A stretch of DNA of 15,221 bases from Pseudomonas sp. (GCA_003525045.1 DQGF01000104.1:1-15221); one strand, 5' to 3'; counted from the first letter of the stretch, positions 6,186 through 14,029 are shown. Numbers and translations: made by a program. Notes: generated from the sequence alone by a model not told the origin.

Positions 6186-7163
6186 ATGAGCCCAGCCGAA
6201 TTGCACGCCGACAGCATCGTTATCGACGGGCTGATTATTGCCAAGTGGAACCGCGAGCTGTTTGAAGACATGCGCAAGGGCGGTCTGACCGCGGCCAACT
6301 GCACCGTGTCGGTGTGGGAGGGCTTCCAGGCCACTGTCAACAACATCGCCGCCAGCCAGAAGTTGATCCGCGAGAACAGCGACCTGGTGATTCCGGTGCG
6401 CACCACCGCCGATATTCGCAAGGCCAAGGAGCAGGGCAAGACCGGGATCCTCTTTGGCTTCCAGAATGCTCACGCCTTTGAAGACCAGATCGGCTACGTC
6501 GAGGTGTTCAAGCAGCTGGGCGTCGGTATTGTGCAGATGTGCTACAACACACAAAACCTGGTCGGGACCGGTTGCTACGAGCGCGACGGCGGCCTGTCGG
6601 GCTTCGGTCGTGAAATCGTCGCCGAGATGAACCGCGTCGGCGTCATGTGCGACCTGTCCCACGTCGGTTCGAAAACTTCCGAAGAAGTCATCCTCGAATC
6701 GAAGAAGCCGGTCTGCTACTCCCATTGCCTGCCGTCGGGTCTGAAAATTCACCCGCGCAACAAATCCGATGAAGAGCTGAAATTCATTGCCGACCATGGC
6801 GGTTTCGTCGGCGTGACCATGTTCGCGCCGTTCCTGGCCAAAGGCATCGATTCGACCATCGACGACTACGCCGAAGCCATCGAATACACCATGAACATCG
6901 TCGGCGAAGACGCCATCGGCATCGGTACCGACTTCACCCAGGGCCATGGCCAGGACTTCTTCGAATACCTGACCCATGACAAGGGCTACGCCCGCCGTCT
7001 GACCAGCTTCGGCAAGATCATCAACCCGCTGGGCATCCGCACCGTCGGCGAGTTCCCGAACCTGACCGAAACCCTGCTCAAGCGCGGCCATTCCGAGCGC
7101 GTGGTCCGCAAGATCATGGGCGAGAACTGGGTCAACGTCCTCAAGGACGTCTGGGGCGAGTAA
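6186..7163 (+). CDS. Membrane-dipeptidase-like (peptidase M19) protein with altered metal site
   Basis: This 325-residue amidohydrolase-fold protein is the first gene of the dimethylglycine operon. The M19 family normally has DGHND, a Glu in the EG-x-H region, and two later His as zinc ligands. Here His and Asp of the first motif are Leu16 and Ile18 (VIDGLIIAKW) and the Glu is Gln93 (GFQNAHAF). His159 (DLSHV), His180 (CYSHC), Arg191 (HPRN) and Asp249 (GTDF) are retained. A normal binuclear zinc dipeptidase is therefore unlikely. The chosen ATG has AGGGGA upstream and starts MSPAELHADSIVIDG. An in-frame ATG at 6018 would add 56 residues unlike the family. Its product is presumably needed for dimethylglycine use, but its reaction is unknown. 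Confidence 0.87.
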   Translation: MSPAELHADSIVIDGLIIAKWNRELFEDMRKGGLTAANCTVSVWEGFQATVNNIAASQKLIRENSDLVIPVRTTADIRKAKEQGKTGILFGFQNAHAFEDQIGYVEVFKQLGVGIVQMCYNTQNLVGTGCYERDGGLSGFGREIVAEMNRVGVMCDLSHVGSKTSEEVILESKKPVCYSHCLPSGLKIHPRNKSDEELKFIADHGGFVGVTMFAPFLAKGIDSTIDDYAEAIEYTMNIVGEDAIGIGTDFTQGHGQDFFEYLTHDKGYARRLTSFGKIINPLGIRTVGEFPNLTETLLKRGHSERVVRKIMGENWVNVLKDVWGE

Positions 7164-7186
7164 GCCACAGCACCTCTGAATCCTTT

Positions 7187-7209
7187 CCCCCGGCCGTCCG
7201 TGCCGGGGG
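7187..7209. other. GC-rich intercistronic hairpin
   Basis: CCCCCGGC and GCCGGGGG form a perfect 8-bp stem with a 7-nt loop between the dipeptidase-like gene and the DUF5943 gene. No U-run follows. It probably influences mRNA stability or relative expression rather than ending transcription. Confidence 0.6.
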
Positions 7210-7241
7210 CAACACCACGAATTTTCTGGAGTTAAGTTTCC

Positions 7242-7772
7242 ATGGCCAAGATCGCCCCGCAATTGCCAATCGAAGTCGACAGCGAGACCGGTGTCTGGAC
7301 CTCCGACGCCCTGCCGATGCTGTACGTACCGCGTCATTTCTTCGTCAACAACCACATGGGCATCGAAGAAGTGTTGGGCGCTGAAGCCTACGCCGAAATT
7401 CTCTACAAGGCCGGCTACAAGTCGGCCTGGCACTGGTGTGAAAAAGAAGCCGAGTGCCACGGCCTGGAAGGCGTCGCGGTGTTCGAGCATTACATGAAAC
7501 GCCTGTCGCAACGCGGCTGGGGCCTGTTCAAGATCCAGGACATCGACCTCGACAAAGGCACCGCCAGCGTCAAGCTCGAACACTCCGCATTTGTCTACGT
7601 GTACGGCAAAGTCGGGCGCAAGGTCGATTATATGTTCACTGGCTGGTTTGCCGGTGCCATGGACCAGATTCTGCAAGCCCGCGGCAGCAAGATCCGCACG
7701 GTCGCCGAACAAGTCTACGGTGGCTCCGAAGAAGGCCACGACGACGGTTTGTTCACCGTCAAGCCGTTGTAA
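7242..7772 (+). CDS. DUF5943 protein, V4R-like small domain
   Basis: This 176-residue soluble protein lies between the dipeptidase-like gene and dgcA, and starts with GGAG at 10 nt. The C-terminal half (YMFTGWFAGAMDQIL, then AEQVYGGSEEGHDDGLFTV) has the layout of a V4R (4-vinyl reductase type) small-molecule-binding domain. The cysteines that often bind metal in V4R are replaced by Tyr and other residues. Cys66 and Cys72 lie in an HWCEKEAECHG stretch that could bind a metal. I recall this family only as an uncharacterised companion of dgcA. A role as an accessory or carrier protein for the demethylase is inference from the 15-nt gap to dgcA. Confidence 0.82.
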   Translation: MAKIAPQLPIEVDSETGVWTSDALPMLYVPRHFFVNNHMGIEEVLGAEAYAEILYKAGYKSAWHWCEKEAECHGLEGVAVFEHYMKRLSQRGWGLFKIQDIDLDKGTASVKLEHSAFVYVYGKVGRKVDYMFTGWFAGAMDQILQARGSKIRTVAEQVYGGSEEGHDDGLFTVKPL

Positions 7773-7787
7773 GTCGAGGAACCCGCC

Positions 7788-9848
7788 ATGGCTTTCGAAG
7801 CAATGTTCCAGCCGATCCAGCTCGGCAAACTGACCATCCGCAACCGTGTGCTCAGCACCGCGCACGCCGAGGTCTACGCGACCGACGGCGGCATGACCAC
7901 CGATCGGTACGTCAAATATTACGAAGAGAAAGCCAAGGGCGGGATCGGCCTGGCGATTTGCGGCGGTTCCTCCAGCGTGGCCATCGACAGCCCGCAAGGC
8001 TGGTGGAAATCGGTCAACCTGGCCGACGACCGGATCATCCCGCACTTCCAGAACCTGGCCGATGCCATGCACAAGCATGGCGCCAAGATCATGATCCAGA
8101 TTACCCACATGGGGCGTCGTTCCCGCTGGGACGGCGAGCATTGGCCAACCCTGCTGTCGCCGTCGGGCATCCGTGAACCGGTGCACCGCGCGACCTGCAA
8201 AACTATCGAGCCGGAAGAAATCTGGCGGGTGATCGGTAACTACGCCAGCGCCGCCGCGCGGGCCAAGGCCGGTGGCCTGGATGGCGTCGAGCTGTCCGCC
8301 GTGCACCAGCACATGATCGACCAGTTCTGGAGCCCGCGGGTCAACAAACGTACCGATGAATGGGGCGGCAGTTTCGAGAACCGCATGCGTTTCGGCCTGG
8401 AAGTGATCAAGGCTGTGCGGGCTGAAGTCGGTCCGGATTTCTGCGTCGGCATCCGCCTGTGCGGTGACGAATTCCACCCGGACGGCTTGTCCCACGAGGA
8501 CATGAAGCAGATCGCCAAGTACTACGACGACACCGGCATGATCGACTTCATCGGCGTGGTCGGCTCGGGTTGCGACACCCACAACACCCTGGCCAACGTT
8601 ATCCCCAACATGAGTTATCCACCGGAGCCGTTCCTGCACTTGGCCGCCGGTATCAAGGAAGTGGTGAAGGCTCCGGTGCTGCACGCGCAGAACATCAAGG
8701 ACCCGAACCAGGCGACCCGGATTCTGGAGGGCGGCTACGTCGACATGGTCGGCATGACCCGCGCCCACATCGCCGACCCGCACCTGATCGCCAAGATCAA
8801 AATGGGCCAGGTCGATCAGATCAAACAATGCGTCGGCGCCAACTATTGCATCGACCGTCAGTACCAAGGGCTGGACGTGTTGTGCATTCAGAATGCCGCG
8901 ACTTCCCGTGAATACATGGGCGTGCCGCACATCATCGAGAAATCGACCGGTGTGAAGCGCAAAGTCGTGGTGGTCGGTGCCGGTCCCGCCGGGATGGAAG
9001 CCGCTCGAGTGTCCGCCGAACGTGGCCACGACGTGACCCTGTTCGAGAAGAAAGAGTTCATTGGCGGCCAGATCACGACCGCCTCGAAAGCCCCGCAACG
9101 GGACCAGATTGCCGGCATCACGCGCTGGTTCCAGCTGGAACTGGCGCGTTTGAAAGTCGACCTGCGCCTGGGCGTGGCGGCGGATGCTGCAACCATTCTC
9201 GACCTGCGTCCGGACGTGGTGGTGCTCGCCGTCGGCGGCCATCCCTTCCTGGAGCAGAACGAACACTGGGGCGCGGCTGAAGGCCTGGTGGTCAGCAGCT
9301 GGGACATCCTCGATGGCAAGGTGGCGCCGGGCAAGAACGTGCTGGTCTACGACACCATTTGCGAGTTCACCGGGATGTCGACCGCCGACTTCCTCGCCGA
9401 CAAGGGCAGCCAGGTCGAGATCGTCACTGACGACATCAAGCCGGGCGTGGCGATTGGCGGTACATCGTTCCCGACCTACTACCGCAGCATGTACCCCAAA
9501 GAAGTGATCATGACCGGGGACATGATGCTGGAGAAGGTCTACCGCGAAGGCGAGAAGCTGATTGCGGTGCTGGAAAACGAATACACCGGCGCCAAAGAGG
9601 AGCGGGTGGTGGACCAGGTTGTCGTGGAAAACGGAGTGCGTCCGGATGAAGAAATCTACTACGCCATGAAGGAAGGCTCGCGCAACAAAGGCCAGATGGA
9701 CATCGAAGCCTTGTTCGCGATCAAGCCGCAACCTTCGCTGAGCCAGGCGGGCGACGGCTACTTGCTGTTCCGCATCGGCGACTGCGTGGCCCAGCGCAAC
9801 ACCCACGCCGCGATCTATGACGCACTGCGGTTGTGCAAGGATTTCTAA
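7788..9848 (+). CDS. dgcA: DgcA, dimethylglycine demethylase flavoprotein subunit
   Basis: This 686-residue protein of the trimethylamine dehydrogenase/2,4-dienoyl-CoA reductase family is predicted to demethylate dimethylglycine to sarcosine in the cytoplasm. Residues 1-340 form an OYE-like FMN TIM barrel (RNRVLSTAH, AVHQHMIDQFWSPRVNKR, TDEWGGSFENR). A FeS-type motif follows with Cys348, Cys354 and Cys366. The position of the second cysteine of trimethylamine dehydrogenase is Ala351 (CVGANYC). Next comes an ADP-binding fold (VVVVGAGPAGMEAARVSAERG, near 391-412) and a second nucleotide-binding region near 510-545. AGGAA precedes the ATG. It follows the DUF5943 gene by 15 nt and is separated from dgcB by a REP doublet. 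N-methylproline demethylases share this fold, but the neighbours favour dimethylglycine. Confidence 0.92.
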   Translation: MAFEAMFQPIQLGKLTIRNRVLSTAHAEVYATDGGMTTDRYVKYYEEKAKGGIGLAICGGSSSVAIDSPQGWWKSVNLADDRIIPHFQNLADAMHKHGAKIMIQITHMGRRSRWDGEHWPTLLSPSGIREPVHRATCKTIEPEEIWRVIGNYASAAARAKAGGLDGVELSAVHQHMIDQFWSPRVNKRTDEWGGSFENRMRFGLEVIKAVRAEVGPDFCVGIRLCGDEFHPDGLSHEDMKQIAKYYDDTGMIDFIGVVGSGCDTHNTLANVIPNMSYPPEPFLHLAAGIKEVVKAPVLHAQNIKDPNQATRILEGGYVDMVGMTRAHIADPHLIAKIKMGQVDQIKQCVGANYCIDRQYQGLDVLCIQNAATSREYMGVPHIIEKSTGVKRKVVVVGAGPAGMEAARVSAERGHDVTLFEKKEFIGGQITTASKAPQRDQIAGITRWFQLELARLKVDLRLGVAADAATILDLRPDVVVLAVGGHPFLEQNEHWGAAEGLVVSSWDILDGKVAPGKNVLVYDTICEFTGMSTADFLADKGSQVEIVTDDIKPGVAIGGTSFPTYYRSMYPKEVIMTGDMMLEKVYREGEKLIAVLENEYTGAKEERVVDQVVVENGVRPDEEIYYAMKEGSRNKGQMDIEALFAIKPQPSLSQAGDGYLLFRIGDCVAQRNTHAAIYDALRLCKDF

Positions 9849-9853
9849 CGGCT

Positions 9854-9862
9854 TGTGGATAA
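9854..9862 (-). other. Perfect DnaA-box match
   Basis: TGTGGATAA (TTATCCACA on the minus strand) lies 6 nt after the dgcA stop codon and directly before the REP doublet. It is the leftmost of seven exact matches in the window. Confidence 0.5.
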
Positions 9863-9864
9863 CC

Positions 9865-9970
9865 CCTGTAGGAGCGAGCTTGCTCGCGATGGACGTGAAC
9901 GATGACGCGGGGAGTCTGTTTTAACGCGACGTTCTCAGGTTTTTCGCGAGCAAGCTCGCTCCTACACAGG
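9865..9970. repeat. REP doublet between dgcA and dgcB
   Basis: TGTAGGAGCGAGCTTGCTCG (from 9867) and its complement ending at 9966 pair perfectly over 23 nt around a 54-nt centre. The element takes up most of the 185-nt gap inside the operon. It could lower dgcB-etf expression relative to dgcA or protect dgcA mRNA. Confidence 0.92.
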
Positions 9971-10004
9971 GGATCGAGCAAGGCATCCAGGTAGTTTGGC
10001 CTGC

Positions 10005-10020
10005 AAGACCCTGCGGTCTT
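10005..10020 (+). other. Hairpin just upstream of the dgcB ribosome-binding site
   Basis: AAGACC and GGTCTT close a CTGC loop, then GGGAG and the dgcB ATG follow. The stem ends only a few bases before the Shine-Dalgarno sequence. It may tune dgcB initiation or be the end of a processed transcript. Confidence 0.4.
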
Positions 10021-10033
10021 TGGGAGCTTCACC

Positions 10034-12001
10034 ATGTTGAACACCCTTCTTCCAATCCTGTTGTTCGCTGCCCTGGGCCTGGCTGTCCTGGGCGCGTTGC
10101 GGCGGGTGGCTATGTGGCGCCGGGGCCGGGCTTCGAAAGTCGACCTGATCGGCGGCCTGTTCGCCATGCCCAAGCGCTACATGGTCGACTTGCACCATGT
10201 AGTAGCGCGGGACAAATACATTGCCAACACCCACGTTGCCACGGCTGGCGGCTTTGTGCTGGCGGCGGTACTGGCGATTCTGGTGCACGGTTTCGGCCTG
10301 CATAACCGCATACTTGGCTACGCCTTGCTGTTTGCTTCGGTGCTGATGTTCGGCGGCGCGATCTTCGTCTACCTGCGTCGTCGCAATCCCCCTGCACGGT
10401 TGTCGAAAGGCCCGTGGATGCGCCTGCCGAAAAGCCTGATGGCGTTCTCGGTCAGCTTTTTCCTGGTGACCTTGCCGGTGGCGGGGATTCTTCCAGTGGA
10501 CTTCGGTGGCTGGTTGCTGGCTGCGTTGCTGGCGCTGGGCGTGCTCTGGGGCGTGTCGGAAATGTTCTTCGGCATGACCTGGGGCGGCCCAATGAAGCAC
10601 GCCTTCGCCGGTGCCCTGCATCTGGCCTGGCACCGTCGCGCCGAACGCTTTGGTGGCGGCCGTTCCACCGGTTTGAAACCGCTGGACCTGAACGATCCGA
10701 CCGCGCCGCTGGGCGTGGAAAAACCCAAGGATTTCACCTGGAACCAACTGCTCGGCTTCGACGCCTGCGTGCAATGCGGTAAGTGCGAAGCCGCGTGCCC
10801 GGCATTCGCCGCCGGCCAGCCGCTGAACCCGAAAAAACTGATCCAGGACATGGTGGTCGGCCTCGCCGGGGGCACTGATGCCAAGTTCGCAGGCAGCCCC
10901 TATCCATCTCTGGACGGCGGGGGCAAACCAATCGGCGAGCACGCCGGCAACCCCCATCAACCGATCGTCAACGGTCTGGTGGACGCCGAAACCCTATGGT
11001 CCTGCACCACCTGCCGCGCCTGCGTCGAGGAATGCCCGATGATGATCGAGCACGTCGATGCCATCGTCGACATGCGTCGCCACCTGACCCTGGAAAAAGG
11101 CGCGACGCCAAACAAAGGCGCCGAAGTCCTGGAAAACCTGATCGCCACCGACAACCCGGGCGGCTTCGCCCCGGGTGGGCGGATGAACTGGGCGGCGGAT
11201 TTGAACCTGAACCTGCTCAGCGAAAAGAAATCCACCGACGTCTTGTTCTGGGTCGGCGACGGTGCTTTCGACATGCGCAACCAGCGCACCTTGCGCGCCT
11301 TCGTCAAAGTGCTGAAAGCGGCCAAGGTCGACTTCGCGGTGCTGGGGCTCGAGGAGCGCGACAGCGGTGACGTGGCCCGGCGTCTCGGCGACGAAGCGAC
11401 CTTCCAGCTGTTGGCCAAGCGCAACATCCAGACCCTGGCCAAGTACAGTTTCAACCGCATCGTCACCTGCGACCCGCACAGCTTCCACGTGCTGAAAAAC
11501 GAGTACGGCGCCTTCGATGGCAACTACCTCGTGCAGCACCACAGCACTTTCATGGCGGAAGTCATTGGTGCTGGCGCCCTGAACCTCGGCCAGCACAAAG
11601 GCAGCAGCGTGACCTATCACGACCCGTGTTACCTCGGCCGCTACAACGGCGAATACGAGGCACCACGCGAAGTGCTGCGCGCCCTCGGGATTGAAGTGAA
11701 AGAGATGCAACGCTCCGGTTTCCGTTCGCGCTGCTGCGGCGGCGGTGGTGGTGCGCCGATTACCGACATTCCGGGCAAGCAACGGATCCCCGACATGCGC
11801 ATGGAAGACATCCGCGAAACCGGCGCCGAACTGGTGGCTGTGGGTTGTCCACAATGCACTGCGATGCTCGAAGGCGTGGTCGAACCGCGGCCGCTGATCA
11901 AGGACATCGCCGAACTGGTGGCCGATGCCTTGCTCGAAGACGCTGCCCCGAGCAAGCCCAATGCACCGGCCAAACGTGAAGAACCAGCGGAGGCCCACTG
12001 A
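10034..12001 (+). CDS. dgcB: DgcB, membrane (Fe-S) electron-transfer protein
   Basis: This 655-residue membrane protein carries electrons from dimethylglycine oxidation. Five hydrophobic segments are visible near 4-22, 69-88, 94-114, 134-154 and 157-178, followed by a cytoplasmic ferredoxin region with CVQCGKCEAACP (Cys245-Cys255) and CTTCRACVEECP (Cys324-Cys334). The C-terminal part has CCG-type motifs: HDPCYLGRY (Cys532), RCCGGGGG (Cys567-568) and GCPQC (Cys605, Cys608). A preceding CCG-like half (about 440-510) has RDSGD where CTGD is usual, so its cluster may be lost. Histidines near the membrane (54, 55, 67, 85, 90) could bind haem, but this is uncertain. The N-terminus matches DUF3483-type proteins. 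Its stop overlaps the ETF alpha start by one base. Electrons probably pass between ETF, DgcB and the quinone pool. Confidence 0.9.
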   Translation: MLNTLLPILLFAALGLAVLGALRRVAMWRRGRASKVDLIGGLFAMPKRYMVDLHHVVARDKYIANTHVATAGGFVLAAVLAILVHGFGLHNRILGYALLFASVLMFGGAIFVYLRRRNPPARLSKGPWMRLPKSLMAFSVSFFLVTLPVAGILPVDFGGWLLAALLALGVLWGVSEMFFGMTWGGPMKHAFAGALHLAWHRRAERFGGGRSTGLKPLDLNDPTAPLGVEKPKDFTWNQLLGFDACVQCGKCEAACPAFAAGQPLNPKKLIQDMVVGLAGGTDAKFAGSPYPSLDGGGKPIGEHAGNPHQPIVNGLVDAETLWSCTTCRACVEECPMMIEHVDAIVDMRRHLTLEKGATPNKGAEVLENLIATDNPGGFAPGGRMNWAADLNLNLLSEKKSTDVLFWVGDGAFDMRNQRTLRAFVKVLKAAKVDFAVLGLEERDSGDVARRLGDEATFQLLAKRNIQTLAKYSFNRIVTCDPHSFHVLKNEYGAFDGNYLVQHHSTFMAEVIGAGALNLGQHKGSSVTYHDPCYLGRYNGEYEAPREVLRALGIEVKEMQRSGFRSRCCGGGGGAPITDIPGKQRIPDMRMEDIRETGAELVAVGCPQCTAMLEGVVEPRPLIKDIAELVADALLEDAAPSKPNAPAKREEPAEAH

Positions 12002-13221
12002 TGAGCGACATTATCCGCCGCGATCCGCGCGCCGAATGGATCGCCCGCAACCGTCTGCATCCGCTGCACGCGGCGATGCAACCGGCGCAACACAGCTGGA
12101 TGGGACCTAACGGCATCATCCGCAAGAATCCCCATGGCATCGGTTTTATCGGTCCCAACGGCATCAAACGCATCGACCGCAGCGGCGCACAACAGGGCGG
12201 GGCGACGAAACGCTCGGCCGCGGTTGAAGTGCAACTGCCGCTGCATCAAGTGCCACAGCCTGCGTTTTACATCAGCGTGGTGCCGGACATGGTCGGTGGC
12301 CGCTTGAGCAGCCACGACCGCGACCTGCTCGGCCTGGCGCATCAGTTGGCCGGCAAGGACGGTGCGGTATTGGCCGTGGTCTTCGGCGAACACAAAGAAA
12401 ACGCCTTTGCCACTGCGGGTGTCGATCGCTTGCTGGTGCTGGAGGGTGAAGCGTTCAGCGGTTATGCACCGGAACAACGCGTCCAGGGATTGAGGGCTGT
12501 GGATAACCAGTTCAGTCCGCGTCACTGGTTGCTGCCGGACAGCCGCAGCGGTGGTGGTGAACTCGGCCGGCGCTTCGCCGCGGCGTTAGGCGAACGTCCG
12601 GCCACGCGGGTCTGGCAGGTCAAGGATCAGGAATGCATCGGCCGCGCCGGTGCTGGCCTGCAAGACCTTGCGCGCCCGATCGCCCGCTTGATTCTGGCCG
12701 CTGTCGAATGCGCCGAGCCGGTTAGCGAAACCCGCCATGAGGCATTGCCGGTGGAGTTATCCACAACGGTGGCTCGCAGTCTGTCGCGCATTGAAGATCT
12801 GGGTGCGGTGGCAGTCGATCCGGCAGCGATTCCAATGGCCGAAGCCGAATTCATCTTCTCTGGCGGCAACGGGGTCAAGGACTGGGGACTTTTCCACAGG
12901 ACAGCCGAAGCCCTCGGCGCGACCGAAGGCGCGTCCCGCGTGGCGGTGGACGACGGGTTCATGGCGCGTGATCGTCAGGTCGGCGCGTCCGGCACCTGGG
13001 TTACCGCGCGGGTCTACGTGGCGGTGGGGATTTCCGGGGCGATCCAGCACCTGCAAGGCATTGGTGCCTGCGACAAGGTGGTGGCGATCAACCTCGACCC
13101 TGGCTGCGACATGATTAAACGGGCCGACCTGTCGGTGATCGGCGAGAGCGCCGAAATTCTTCAAGCCTTGATCGCGGCGGTAGAGGCTTACCGCAACGAA
13201 GCCAAGCGCGATGCGGCTTAA
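12001..13221 (+). CDS. Electron transfer flavoprotein alpha subunit, dimethylglycine-specific
   Basis: This 406-residue ETF alpha/FixB protein is longer than the usual 310 or so residues. The FAD-binding C-terminal domain is clear (VGASGTWVTARVYVAVGISG, then AIQHLQGIGACDKVVAINLD and PGCDMIKRADLSVIGE). Residues 1-90 are an extra N-terminal segment with a repeated motif, GPNGIIR (35-41) and GPNGIKR (51-57). The ATG shares a base with the dgcB stop codon (TGATG), and GGAGG lies upstream, so translation is coupled to dgcB. It should pair with the downstream beta subunit to accept electrons from DgcA. Two perfect DnaA boxes and one variant lie inside the gene. This is a pathway-linked ETF rather than the general fatty-acid ETF. 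Confidence 0.92.
   Translation: MSDIIRRDPRAEWIARNRLHPLHAAMQPAQHSWMGPNGIIRKNPHGIGFIGPNGIKRIDRSGAQQGGATKRSAAVEVQLPLHQVPQPAFYISVVPDMVGGRLSSHDRDLLGLAHQLAGKDGAVLAVVFGEHKENAFATAGVDRLLVLEGEAFSGYAPEQRVQGLRAVDNQFSPRHWLLPDSRSGGGELGRRFAAALGERPATRVWQVKDQECIGRAGAGLQDLARPIARLILAAVECAEPVSETRHEALPVELSTTVARSLSRIEDLGAVAVDPAAIPMAEAEFIFSGGNGVKDWGLFHRTAEALGATEGASRVAVDDGFMARDRQVGASGTWVTARVYVAVGISGAIQHLQGIGACDKVVAINLDPGCDMIKRADLSVIGESAEILQALIAAVEAYRNEAKRDAA
12498..12506 (-). other. Perfect DnaA-box match inside ETF alpha gene
   Basis: TGTGGATAA occurs in codons for Val-Asp-Asn. The amino acids would allow many other spellings, so its presence may be chance or a selected site. Confidence 0.4.
12757..12765 (+). other. 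Perfect DnaA-box match inside ETF alpha gene
   Basis: TTATCCACA is read on the plus strand here, the only exact box in this orientation. A looser TTTTCCACA lies at 12890-12898. Confidence 0.4.
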
Positions 13222-13236
13222 GGAAAGGAAAGGGTT

Positions 13237-14007
13237 ATGAGCACGAAAATCATCAGCCTGGTGTCCATCGGCGCCCACCCGACCTCCGGCCGGCCACGTC
13301 GCGCGGAACAGGATGCACGGGCGGTGGAACTGGGTCTGCAACTGGCTGGGGATAACCTGCAAGTGCTGCATGCCGGCGACGTCGCGGAACCGGCGCTGCG
13401 CGCCTATCTGGGCATGGGTCTGGAACAGCTGCATGTGCTGGAGCAACCGGCCGGCGCCGATGCACTGCCCGCATTGACCGCGTATTTGCGTGACGCTGGG
13501 GCTCAGGTCGTACTGACCGGCAGCCAGGCGGAAACCGGCGAAGGCTCTGGCATGTTGCCGTTCCTGCTGGCGGAAAGCCTTGGCTGGCCGTTGGTAGTGG
13601 GGCTGGCCCAGGTTGAATCCATCGACGGCAGTTCGGCATTGGTGCTGCAAGCCTTGCCACGGGGTCAGCGTCGTCGGTTGAAAGTACGTTTGCCATTTCT
13701 CGCGACTGTGGATAACGCCGCGCCGAAGCCTCGGCAGAGCGCTTATGGCCCGGCCCGGCGTGGTGTGTTGCAGGCTGACGAAGTAGAAGTGATCGACGAT
13801 GAACTGCTGGCCGTCGCGACGCTGCAATCGGCCAAGCCACGGCCTAAACGCTTGAAGGTGATCAAGGCCAAGAGCGGTGCGGACCGGATGAAAGCGGCCA
13901 CGGCCAAGGCCAGTGGCGGCGGTGGGCAGGTGCTGAAAGGGCTGAGTCCCGAGGCGGGGGCTGAGGCGATTCTCAAGCTGCTGATCGAAGAAGGCGTGGT
14001 CCGCTAA
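13237..14007 (+). CDS. Electron transfer flavoprotein beta subunit, dimethylglycine-specific
   Basis: This 256-residue ETF beta/FixA protein is close to the usual length. The N-terminal part has the beta-subunit layout (AEQDARAVELGLQL, then VVLTGSQAETGEGSGMLPF for the AMP-binding region). The recognition-loop region near 150-185 (LKVRLPFLATVDN, PKPRQSAYGPARRG) differs from the common fatty-acid type, which is expected if it docks on DgcA. A basic, Gly/Ala-rich tail (residues about 195-235) is unusual. A strong AAGGAAAGG lies before the ATG, 15 nt after the alpha subunit. It is the last operon gene before a REP doublet. Confidence 0.9.
   Translation: MSTKIISLVSIGAHPTSGRPRRAEQDARAVELGLQLAGDNLQVLHAGDVAEPALRAYLGMGLEQLHVLEQPAGADALPALTAYLRDAGAQVVLTGSQAETGEGSGMLPFLLAESLGWPLVVGLAQVESIDGSSALVLQALPRGQRRRLKVRLPFLATVDNAAPKPRQSAYGPARRGVLQADEVEVIDDELLAVATLQSAKPRPKRLKVIKAKSGADRMKAATAKASGGGGQVLKGLSPEAGAEAILKLLIEEGVVR
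13707..13715 (-). other. Perfect DnaA-box match inside ETF beta gene
   Basis: TGTGGATAA again encodes Val-Asp-Asn, here in the segment ATVDNAAP. It is the rightmost intragenic box before the terminal repeat array. Confidence 0.4.
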
Positions 14008-14029
14008 CCGAAAATCGGCACAGAACTAA

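Noticed and set aside
6168-9806. Open frame of 1212 codons on the minus strand
   Set aside because: It is antisense to the dipeptidase-like, DUF5943 and dgcA genes, which have clear family motifs and ribosome-binding sites. GC-rich codon bias removes stops from the opposite strand, and the translation looks like low-complexity His/Val/Asp-rich shadow sequence.
10994-11998. Minus-strand frame of 334 codons over dgcB
   Set aside because: DgcB on the plus strand has multiple cysteine motifs; the antisense frame has none and no ribosome-binding site that I can see.
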